From Siderastrea siderea (lineage: Eukaryota; Cnidaria; Anthozoa; Scleractinia; Rhizangiidae), in assembly GCA_964030785.1 (NCBI GenBank), contig OZ034979.1, forward strand, positions 13,500,583 through 13,564,582: 64,000 nt of DNA, in the 5' to 3' direction. Of this stretch, positions 31,317-39,625 are shown one piece after another. The position numbers were made by a program, and so were the translations under genes. The notes beneath the pieces were generated by a model, which made no database searches, was not told the DNA's origin, and saw only the letters and a program-made list of their open reading frames with translations. The stretch's first letter is position 1. Every line of letters starts with the position of its first letter.

Positions 31317-33837
31317 ATAGGCACGCATAGCGTGCGTGAGCTATTTTGTAGCTGTCAAGGAGAGGTACGGAAATGGTTATTGAATGAACGTGCGAGTACG
31401 AAGGTACACTGTTGTGATGTTCTTTATTTGAGTAGCATTGAGCATTCGAAAAGTATTGGTTTTTAGACAGAGTTTACGTTATAAGTGGAGCTGTGTCCAA
31501 TATTGTGCAACCTCGTTTCCGGCCTTTCCCAGATTTGAAGATGATCAAACATCAATGTTTGAGTCGGCCAATGGGGTTATGTTAGTGATTGCGTATACGT
31601 GATTGATCAATGAATGGTACGCTAATGCGTACAAGTGTGGCTTCAAATTACGACAAAATAAGACGAAAGTGAGAAAAAATCTGACACCAGTCGAAAATTA
31701 ACGTTATTGCCTAGTTACCAGAGCGAAGTTGGACTTTTTGGGATAAGCGTGCCCGTGAGCACGGCTTGGATTAGTTCCGTCATATTGACAGGACGATTTC
31801 TCGGAATATGGTTGAGAAACACGTTTTCTTGTTATGATACGTGCGAAATATAACAAGTATTTGGAAAGCGTGCACTTTGGCTGATTATGCAAATTTACGT
31901 AAGACGAAGTGTGAATGTTAGATAGATAGTTCGAGTAATGTTCTCACATTAGTCGCGTGCTGACGCATATCACTAAGAAATGGGACAAACAAAATAATAG
32001 AAAACGTCCTTTCTGAAGCCCATTCTTAGATGTTCCTCGTAACGTCAACGGATTGAAATTTAATTTTGTGGCTTTCTATTATAAAGATTTTTTCCACGAA
32101 CAAATATTTTGGATCTAGTAGGGAGCGTAACTTGTCACAAAAAGTAATTCTTTAATGTTTGAACCAGAAGAGAATAGCCGATCTTGAAAGTCACGTCTTC
32201 CGTCATTGGCGCTAACTTGTCTCTTCGCTTCTTGCGTGACATCATGCTTGACGAACGTGGCAACTTCCGTGCCCAGACAAATATATAAATAAATAAGCTC
32301 TGTTCTATTTTCACATTATTTCATACGGACTCACATTTTGGAACATACGGCTAAAATCGAGTAATAAGCTTGCCTTGTTAGAAAAGATCATACCATTGTG
32401 TGACCTATGCAAGTCTTGCGTGACTAGTCACGGAGCAAACTGTCAAAAAAGCCAGAAACATCGCACGTGCGGCTGACGCCACACAAAAATCAGTGGTTGT
32501 GTTCAGCGAATAAATTTTGTTTTGATGAGCGTTTTGATGTGAAAGTAAGATGCGAAATTGGGTGAAAACATTTTTAAGGGATGTTTTGTTACGTAGAGAG
32601 GTGGAAATGGGGGAACGAATCGTTGGAATTTGAAACGAGCGAATTTGAGAATAATGGAGAGGCTCACCTGTGTGGCAAACAACGTGAATTTTAACACGTG
32701 GAGTACATGTGATCAGGTAAAGGTCAAATTTTGCTTTAATAGCGTTATTGTATATTTTTTTGTTTAGCGGTGAAATTTTAGTGAAATTTTGATACTTACA
32801 AGGCTATATTACGTTAGATAGATAGTAGTTCAGAGTTGTTGTAAAAGGGAGTTATGTTGGGAGATGGAAGAAAACATGTAGCTTGCGGTAAACAATTAAA
32901 AACTTACCGCCTGGGGGACCCCAGGATTTTACCACACGGGCAGGCAGTCATGTGATAAATGTTTAGTGTGGGTCGTTTCACGTGTAAAGAACGTGATGTG
33001 TTGGTTGAGCGTGAGATCAGGTTACTGTTTTATGTAAACAAGTGGGGTTTTGTCACGTACAAACATGTGATGAGACAAAGTTCAATGGCAAGTCACGAGA
33101 CTTTCACGAGACTGTCATAAGTTCGTCTTCGGCGCTTTTTACTGGCTTTCGTGGCAGCTGTAGTTGTGGATTACACAAAGGGAGAAACTTAACTAAGGAA
33201 GCGGGGAATGAGTAAATTTATGCGTTTTTGTAATCTGAAAAATGATAACCGAGTTTTGTGTCTATAAACTGTGAAACAAGTCTTGCATAGAGCTATTGCG
33301 TGTTAGTCTTCGTATTGCAAGTGATAATTGTTTTGATTTGCTCCTTGTCGTGCTGCTCTTTCCGCTCAAACTTTGCACAAGCAATCCCGCTACCTCCACA
33401 CAGCCTAACCAGAACCCCATTCTTCTGTTAAGTCGCCTCTAACTTTGCGCCTAGCTAGTCGCACGTACGACCAACGTTTATGCCACGCAGGGATACACTT
33501 TTTTCCTTGTCGACCTTGTGCCTTTGACGGACCTAGTGAACGAGTGGGCAATAATTTTAAAACCTACCAAAGGTGCGAACAACAATTCATTTTAGTTCGA
33601 AATTCACGATTCTGCCCTTTTTATATCGTCAAGCTCTCTACCATCTATTTACCATCATTTACTTTGGGACATCCCTGCACAGAAGTCACGTTATTTCTCA
33701 CACTCTAAAGTTGAACCATGTAACCCCAAACGTACGTTATACGCATGCGTACAAAGGATTTGTTCCACTTCTTATCTACCGAAACAAACGAAGCTTACAA
33801 ATATTTCTTAGACCGAACATCATAAATATCGGATAAC
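31313..33837. mobile_element. 2.5-kb noncoding repeat inserted in the packaging ATPase (copy 1)
   Basis: Alignable along its length with 56,722-59,328 in the same orientation. Both copies begin AAACATAGRCACGCATAGCG and end AATATCRGATAAC. Two hairpins stand just inside the left end (CACGCATAGCGTG, and AGCTATTTTGTAGCT). There are no long terminal inverted repeats, no clear target duplication and no protein-coding frame. Such asymmetric ends with terminal hairpins recall rolling-circle (Helitron-like) elements read on the minus strand, but the canonical TC..CTRR ends are not clear. Class open. Confidence 0.75.
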
Positions 33838-34881
33838 TTGAACTTAAATAATAATACAATTGTCAACTTACACACCGATGGCAAAGATCTGAAATCCGCA
33901 GTTAATGTTGATTTTATGCAAAGTGAAATAACATCTATGTCAGATCTTGTCAGTCAAACACTTCATGAATCCCATGTCGGTAGCTCAACAAATAAAAAAG
34001 ATGCCTTCAGATATTTGATGGAAAACGCAGATGAATCTTCGAGTGAATACAATATCAATGTTTTGGGTATTGATGATTATCCAAAATCTCCACATCAAGT
34101 AAATAAAAAAGATTACTTTCTCAAACTCCTGTTCAAAAAAGACTCACCGAACCAGTGCCAGTCACGCCTCGGTTTTAACCTCCATCCACTTCCGGTCGGT
34201 TACTACATGATGGTTGTAGAGTTTTTCCACCTGAAATGGATGAGGTGAGCGTGACGCCTCAAGCTACAGCGCTCTCGATTTCAAATCATACTACGAAAAA
34301 ATTTGAGAAATACACGAGAACTCTAATCCACTTTCACAGCTCCCCCCCCCCCTCAGTTCATTTTCCTCGATCTTCACGGTACGGTCCGTAAGACTGCACC
34401 ACTAGTGATCGGAAATCTGATTGTTTACGGTGTTAAAGAGACCGTTTCAAACGTAGATCCAAGTGTCTATGACACTGCTTTTGTTGTTGAAAATGGACAA
34501 ATGGTAATGCAAACAGACCTGTCTTTAAACGGGCATCGTTTGCGTGGTTCTGTTCATTACATAAATGGGATTTTGAATACAAACAATGGAAACACATTTT
34601 TATTAAATGGTTCTGACAAAATAATCATTCCAAATTATAGCCACATATTAACTATAAAAGTGCACTATTTCAAGCTCAAAAGTCAATATACGCCTATTTC
34701 TTTAAAAGTAAAACACAGTTCACATTTAACTCAGTCAATCACTTACACTTCAACCCAAGCAACTCAATTACAGACAATAAGTATTAATTTAGTACTGGCG
34801 TTTGGTCTTATGGGTGTGGAACTGGCTTCGGTTGTAAAAGATGAAGAACTGTTACTATTGATTGAATACAGAGCGCCATAA
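33838..34881 (+). pseudogene. Probable virion-surface/fibre-like protein of the Polinton (frameshifted)
   Basis: Two frames of one gene: 33838-34248 (136 codons) and 34405-34881 (158 codons), both free of internal stops. Frame changes near 34,225 and at a C-rich run near 34,345 separate them. The first contains VNVDFMQSEITSMSDLVSQT and SSTNKKDAFRYLMENADES; the second is beta-rich with Asn/Ser repeats (TDLSLNGHRLRGSVHYING, NGNTFLLNGSDKIIIP) and ends GLMGVELASV.. near a hydrophobic segment. The composition suggests a beta-structured surface protein. The start is uncertain because the 2.5-kb insert ends at 33,837, so the real N-terminus may be lost. Confidence 0.6.
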
Positions 34882-34906
34882 ACATTTTCAGTTATTATAT
34901 ACCACA

Positions 34907-34966
34907 ATGCGCGACATATACGACTTCAACCAGATCGACCAGGCACTTTCTAAAGAGAAAGTTTAA
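34907..34966 (+). CDS. Small ORF, 19 codons
   Basis: ATG to TAA: MRDIYDFNQIDQALSKEKV. It starts 26 bases after the surface-protein stop and ends 5 bases before the next ATG, whose product also begins with a K/R-D-I-Y pattern. This may be the broken front end of one small gene. No family known. Confidence 0.3.
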   Translation: MRDIYDFNQIDQALSKEKV

Positions 34967-34970
34967 AAAA

Positions 34971-35084
34971 ATGAAAGATATATATGCGCATTACCACAAG
35001 AAGCATTTTGGATATGAAAAGCTGTACCGCGGTGTTCGAAGAAAAAATTTTGTTTGTAATCTTTCCGCTGGCAAATTATTTTAA
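34971..35084 (+). CDS. Small basic ORF, 37 codons
   Basis: ATG 34971 to TAA 35084. Rich in His, Lys, Arg and Tyr (YAHYHKKHFGYEKLYRGVRRK). It sits in the small-gene cluster downstream of the surface protein. Function unknown; it could be a DNA- or RNA-binding peptide or a fragment. Confidence 0.35.
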   Translation: MKDIYAHYHKKHFGYEKLYRGVRRKNFVCNLSAGKLF

Positions 35085-35089
35085 AAGCA

Positions 35090-35317
35090 GTGGCTAGCCT
35101 TAAGAAATACGATAAGAAGACAGAACAAGCAAATTTTGCCCGGATCGAATACCAAAAAGTCCTTGATGAGATTCGCTTCTACCTGAGAGGTGAAGCTTTC
35201 GACGAAAAGGTCTTTCTTGATAGATTGAAAATGATAGATAATTTCGTCACTGATCATTGCGTGGAGATTCCGCCATCTATTTGTAAAAAATATGAAGAAA
35301 CATTCGCTCCGTTGTAG
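35090..35317 (+). CDS. Small helical protein, 70-75 residues
   Basis: Frame 35090-35317 begins at GTG; there is no ATG at the front, so the true start is uncertain. It encodes a mostly helical charged protein (QANFARIEYQKVLDEIRFYL, then EKVFLDRLKMIDNFV) ending ICKKYEETFAPL. It follows the 37-codon ORF by 5 bases. No recognised family. Confidence 0.4.
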   Translation: MASLKKYDKKTEQANFARIEYQKVLDEIRFYLRGEAFDEKVFLDRLKMIDNFVTDHCVEIPPSICKKYEETFAPL

Positions 35318-35335
35318 ATTATATACGGTAACAAA

Positions 35336-35572
35336 ATGATAGCACTTTTTGCAGCTATTTGTTATTGGTTTTTTGAACCTCTAACACCACCCGAAATAAA
35401 ACAAATACGATTTATCACTCGTGATTGTGTTTCAAAACTAATGCCCCCAACTTGTGATGAAGATGGCTACCCCATTTCAGGACAAGATGTGGTTCCATAA
35501 TACGATTTTCCTCTCCAAGTTAATAAGAAAAGATACAAAAAATCGAAAAAAGCGTAACAATCACGGTGACAT
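35336..35572 (+). CDS. Small membrane-type ORF with an in-frame stop
   Basis: ATG 35336 opens 54 codons to TAA at 35498-35500. The N-terminus is hydrophobic (MIALFAAICYWFF), suited to a membrane anchor or signal. After the TAA the same frame stays open for 23 more codons to TAA at 35570-35572 and encodes a basic tail (NKKRYKKSKKA). The first TAA may therefore be a late nonsense change in a 78-residue protein. Confidence 0.4.
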
Positions 35573-36575
35573 TGTGCGACAACAAGCGTCACTGTCACGC
35601 GTGACATTGCGTGACAGGTCACAGGAAATAACAAAACCCTGGTCGGGGGGGGTGCTCGTTGGCTGTTCTTGCCTAGCCCTTGGACGAGGACTTTCACCTC
35701 ACCGAAGTGAGGATTTAACCGCTGACAAGGTGGTTGTCAATTCCACATTTAACCTCTAGGAGCGAGGGTGAGAACTCCAAGGAAATCTCTGAGCACCCCC
35801 TGTCATCAGTAGGGCCGGAGCGGGCTTACCCGAGGGCACTCTCCCACTGTAAGGAGCCCCCCTATACTCCGTAATTCACCATCCGCACGAGCCATGTACG
35901 GGGTTCAGACAGTGGCCAATTGTCACCCCCCTGGACTCCACCAGAATTTGTGAACTAATTTATAATGCGACAATCGCCTTTATATTTCATTCAATTTAGT
36001 CTGACACACACATGTGGTACAGCGATATTCAGCCTTGCAACAGTTTCTGCTTTTTTTCTAGTACGCGTGCGCTTTGACTGTGTTGTGATTGCAAAAGACT
36101 CTGTCTCAGCCCCCACTCGGTTCAAATTAGATTTTAAAAAATGGCGTCCCAACGTTTGAAAACGTTTTTGGCTGTTAAAATCCAACCTGTACCGCTATCC
36201 TGGGTAAATCTTCGACCTGTGTGAAGTTAATAACTTATTGTGAAAGCCACAAAAGTTACAGAGCGCCATCGGAAGGAAATAAGTGGAAAAAAGAATTTAT
36301 CTTCATCGACGTCACTAATGCGAGTAATGGTAAGTTCCAACTAAAAATACACATGTATTATGCCCACATAATATAAGAAATTGCTGCCACTCACCGGAAT
36401 CCCATAAAGGTTTCGTTGTAGTCGCAAGTACCTTAGCAGTACACACAAAACAAGAAGTACTCGTTTTGAGAATATTTCTTCAATAGTGCATTGTGCCCTG
36501 TTTCATTAAAAACACAAACTTGATTACATATTAGGCTTTGTGTTGGCGGTCAAGCAAATCGAAAACAAACTTTGT
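35573..36575. other. Unassigned interior of the Polinton
   Basis: Starts with a cluster of GTGAC/GTCAC words (35,573-35,630, including the palindrome GTCACGCGTGAC). A GC-richer block at 35,640-35,945 follows and looks unlike the surroundings. It could be a short inserted repeat, but no inverted ends or target duplication were found. No coding family seen on either strand. Confidence 0.35.
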
Positions 36576-36962
36576 TCAGCTAGTATGCCTCAAAAATAAC
36601 TGCAGCTTTTTTAACTTTTTCATAAACTCTTGCCAGTTGTTATATGCGATGTGCCAGTCGAAAGTATCAGAGCATATTTTTACTAAAGTTATATTCTCGA
36701 TCGGGGGAGTGTAGAACAGTTTATGTTCGATTCCTTGGTTAAAACAGGGATAACAAAGCCCTTCCCAACGGCAGTGACTACACTCTAAACACATTATCAG
36801 ACGCACAGGTTGCTGTCTTTTATGACAGAAAGGTTGTTTTGAAAACTCCTCGTGTACCTCTTTCCAACCCAGAGCCGTTCGTTGCCTAATTCTTTTGGCA
36901 AGATATTTCTCCCGAAGCTCTGGAGGTAGTTTTCGAATGGTTTCAAAAATGATGGTTGCCAT
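36576..36962 (-). CDS. Cysteine-rich Polinton accessory protein
   Basis: An intact 128-codon frame on the minus strand near the right terminal repeat. The N-terminus (TIIFETIRKLPPELREKYLA) resembles a short F-box-like helix pair. The middle carries a compact Cys/His cluster (CLECSHCRWEGLCYPCF) able to bind zinc. The C-terminus is aromatic and basic. A host-interaction role is conceivable but unproven; I cannot name the family. It is transcribed inward, as is the gene in the right terminal repeat. Confidence 0.55.
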   Translation of the reverse strand: MATIIFETIRKLPPELREKYLAKRIRQRTALGWKEVHEEFSKQPFCHKRQQPVRLIMCLECSHCRWEGLCYPCFNQGIEHKLFYTPPIENITLVKICSDTFDWHIAYNNWQEFMKKLKKLQLFLRHTS

Positions 36963-37122
36963 CTCGGTGTATATACCAGTGCATACAAATCTTCAAATGG
37001 GTTATAATAGAAAATTATTTATGCCACACTCAGAGGTCACACATCAAATGTTCTCGTTTCGAATATTTAATTAGATCGCCAGGGACTCATAACAGTGAGA
37101 ATTTAAAATAAAAGTACTCTGT

Positions 37123-37447
37123 TTAAGTTGATTTCGCTAGACTCTCGTTGAACACGAAATCATAATGTTCCTCTAAAATTTTATCTCCTAATCTTTGAGG
37201 TGCCCAAACTTCAAATACATTTTCACTGTTTCTTGTTCTCAATTGTAATATGAGAGCGATACACTGATTGGTTGAAATCTTCCTCTGTTGGCCAAGTATC
37301 CTGAAACTTTTTTTGTGCGGCTGCCATATTGGTATATACCTGTGCAGATATATCTTCAATTGGAAAATAGTTATATTCTATAGCTGACGTGACTTCAATA
37401 CCAAATATTTTCCGTGACACATCCGCGCTGGTACTGCCTCCCCCCAT
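37123..37447 (-). pseudogene. Gene starting in the right terminal repeat (frameshifted)
   Basis: The ATG at 37447 opens inside the right terminal repeat and encodes MGGGSTSADVSRKIFGIEV, nearly the same peptide as the left repeat. The frame then leaves the repeat (AAAQKKFQDTWPTEEDFNQS) and stops at 37223. The overlapping frame ending at 37123 continues with NVFEVWAPQRLGDKILEEH. One frameshift near 37,235 separates them. Function unknown. Confidence 0.5.
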
Positions 37448-37682
37448 CCTGCTTGCTTCGCTTTGTGCGCTGGGTGGTTTAAAAGAGGTAAATACAGGTG
37501 TACGGAGGAGGTGGTTCAAAAAAAGTATAGAGGAAAGTTGATGAATACCACTTTATTGTCAGAGTATTATTTTCATGTTTTAAACCTCCTAGCGGCTTGC
37601 TTTGCTTTGTGCACTGGGTGGTTTAAAAAGGGTAAATACAGGTGTAAGAATCAGGTGGTATTTGTTAAACTCCAGCTTTACT
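37320..37682 (-). repeat. Polinton right terminal inverted repeat
   Basis: The inverse of 20,090-20,455, ending ..CCAGCTTTACT at 37682. The same internal direct repeat and the same open N-terminal segment are present. Changes against the left copy are scattered single bases. Confidence 0.92.
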
Positions 37683-37847
37683 ACTGAACGTGTTCTTTGT
37701 TAAAAGTCTTTCACTCGTGTGTTTGCTGGAATCAGTCAGTGGATAGGCCTCCGTATACCGCGTACCCCCCCCCCCCCCCCATTCCCCGCACTCAGCTTAC
37801 TCTTCTTCTCTTTTTTCCCCTTTAGTATCCAGGGCAGAAATTTGGGA

Positions 37848-38005
37848 TAACAGTCGTGTCTGGACTTTCTCTTTATACCGAACGAAACGAGGCTGTTAAG
37901 TCATGGGATTACGGCCGCGTATGGATTTTGTCTCTATATGTCTCTATACTGAACGAAACGAAGCCGTTAAGTCATGGGATAACGGCCGCGTTTGGTTCGG
38001 TATAT
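37848..38005 (+). repeat. Two inverted units of the hairpin minisatellite
   Basis: GGGATAACAG.. through ..GGTTCGGTATATAT contains about two and a half units of the 17,290-19,620 minisatellite in the opposite orientation (GAACGAAACGAGGC..AAGTCATGGGAT). The right edge (GCGTTTGG..CGGTATATA) is the same as the outer edge of the left array. Confidence 0.85.
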
Positions 38006-38627
38006 ATTAGTTTATTATTCAACAAATTGTCACTATGCCCATATATGGTAAGGAAGCCCTCAATATCTGTCATCCGTACATGACAGATATCCTGCGATAT
38101 ACGTAAATAACCATATTTGGAAGTGCAATAGAAATTCTCTTTCATTGCTTGTCTGGCAGCCATTTTGAAAAGCGAGGCAGTTGAGCGGTGTTCTCCGGAA
38201 ATTTTAACTCCCTGGAAGAAACTTTCCACGATTAAATGCTCACAAAAAGTCAACAAGTATTTGCTTCAGCTCACAAAGATATCCAGATGTTGACTTGGAA
38301 TTTTCGTAGTGAGAACTCAACCAAGAAAATGCTATTGCGAACGAAGCAGCAGAGTTGCTCACGGAAAGTTGTGAAGTTGAAAAGATTTTAATTCACAGGA
38401 AGAGGACATATTCTCGGTAAGGTAGCAATATTTTTTTTACTTTGTCTTGTCATTTCCAAACATGAGTTTGTAAATAAGTCTTTTTAAGTGAACGGTAGTA
38501 AACTTCGATTTCTTGAAGTTCTGTTTTGATTTTAATTATGTGTTGCTAGCTTTTAGCGTTTTCATCATAGAACCATAGTTTTTCTCGTTCTGAAAATGGT
38601 AGTCGATGAGAAATTATTGAATAATAA
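38006..38627. other. Spacer between minisatellite remnants
   Basis: No coding family recognised. It separates two small groups of minisatellite units and ends at a large hairpin. Confidence 0.35.
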
Positions 38628-38740
38628 AACAATTATCCTGCTCAATCTTGCCGAATATCCCCTGATTTAGCCAACTCGGCCTACGGCCTCGTCGGCTAAG
38701 TATCAGGTGATATTCCGCGCGATTTCGCAGGATAATTGTT
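38628..38740. repeat. 113-bp snapback repeat
   Basis: AACAATTATCCTGC at the left pairs with GCAGGATAATTGTT at the right. An inner pair, GAATATCCCCTGATTTAGCC against GGCTAAGTATCAGGTGATATTC, continues the stem. The loop centre is a GGCCTACGGCC palindrome. Confidence 0.8.
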
Positions 38741-38744
38741 AAAT

Positions 38745-38925
38745 ATACTGAACGAAACGAGGCCGTTACGTCATGGGATAACGGCCGCGTTTGGCTTGGT
38801 ACATATCAGTGTATACCGAGCGAAACGAGGCTGTCAAGACGTGCGATAACGGCCGCGTTTGGTTCGGTATATATAACCGACGAGGATGACGGCCTTAAAA
38901 TCGTTCCTATATACAGACCAAGATT
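38745..38925 (+). repeat. Further inverted minisatellite units and outer flank
   Basis: Two units (about 38,747-38,805 and 38,815-38,875) are followed by ACCGACGAGGATGACGGCC and about 40 bp that align, inverted, with the outer flank left of the main array (17,190-17,245, ACCGACGAAGATAACGTCC). In both places the same short peptide frame (TDED..LKIV..YR) is readable. Confidence 0.65.
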
Positions 38926-39309
38926 GTGGCCTATTTCGTGATTATCAAAACACCCAGAAGAGAGAATGACAAGAGAAAGAAAGTTATATCAAATTTATAT
39001 ATCAGATCAAACTTCATTGTTGATTAACGATTAACCGAGAGAATTGGTGCAAGAAAATATGGCAGGCTACGCAGGAGACGGGAATCTCTATGCTGTTTTC
39101 ATCGGCCTGACTGCTACAGTCATCCAGAAAGCACTCTAGAGGATACTCGTAAACCCCAGCTGTCCCCCAGTGAAGTTCTTTCCGACCTTCGGTCATCCCT
39201 TTCCGTTTTCCCCTTTTTTCAGAGAACCGAACCGCCTGGATCGTGACCAAAGAGAGAGGAGTTGCGGCAGAGAAAGGTTCATGAGGGGATCAAATAATTA
39301 CGCGATAAA
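38926..39309. other. Stretch with no recognised gene
   Basis: Nothing assignable on either strand. Confidence 0.35.
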
Positions 39310-39566
39310 CATCGTGGAGTGTAGATAAATGATGAACAAAAGTTGAAAGTACTGCGTGGCACTAATTCAGATGAAATTATTAACAACAAAAGGTAGTAAA
39401 GTGCCAAAAAGTTTTTTTTTTTTTAAGGGAAACATTTCGGGCTTAGAACTTCATCAGAGGTATGTGCCATTGATAAAGGGCTAAGCCCGAAACGTTTGGC
39501 TTTAAAAAAAAAACTTCTTGGCACTTTACTACCTATTGTTTTTAATAATTTCATCGTGGAGTGTAG
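39310..39566. mobile_element. Snapback insertion with 15-bp target duplication
   Basis: The direct repeats CATCGTGGAGTGTAG at 39310-39324 and 39552-39566 are identical. Between them 39,371-39,554 folds into a near-perfect stem: ATGAAATTATTAAC and AGGTAGTAAAGTGCC at the left, their inverses at the right, and an inner TTTCGGGCTTAG/CTAAGCCCGAAA pair. A 15-bp duplication is in the range of LINE-driven insertion, unusual for a hairpin element. Confidence 0.7.
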
Positions 39567-39625
39567 CCTGCGTACATATGTCTCCTAAAAAGTACTTGGA
39601 GACGTCTGGGCGCAGGCTACGTGGC
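39567..39625. repeat. Short palindromic repeat (GCCTGCG..CGCAGGC)
   Basis: GTAGCCTGCG at the left pairs with CGCAGGCTAC at the right, and CTCC pairs with GGAG around an 11-base loop. It directly abuts the snapback insertion. Confidence 0.6.

Larger units (their letters stand above)
20090..37682. mobile_element. Polinton/Maverick (adintovirus-like) element, degenerate
   Basis: A 17.6-kb element with terminal inverted repeats beginning AGTAAAGCTGGAGTTTAAC, as Polinton ends usually begin with AG. It contains the defining set: protein-primed family B DNA polymerase, retroviral-type integrase, adenovirus-type cysteine protease, FtsK/HerA-type packaging ATPase and jelly-roll capsid genes, plus accessory genes. 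Two later insertions (21,925-22,940 and 31,313-33,837) add about 3.5 kb. Most core genes carry stops or frameshifts. The expected 6-bp target duplication is absent or eroded. It is an old integrated copy, not able to mobilise on its own. Confidence 0.95.

Noticed and set aside
20084..37688. Six-base target duplication for the Polinton
   Set aside because: ACGATT on the left and ACTGAA on the right do not match beyond AC, so no duplication is claimed.
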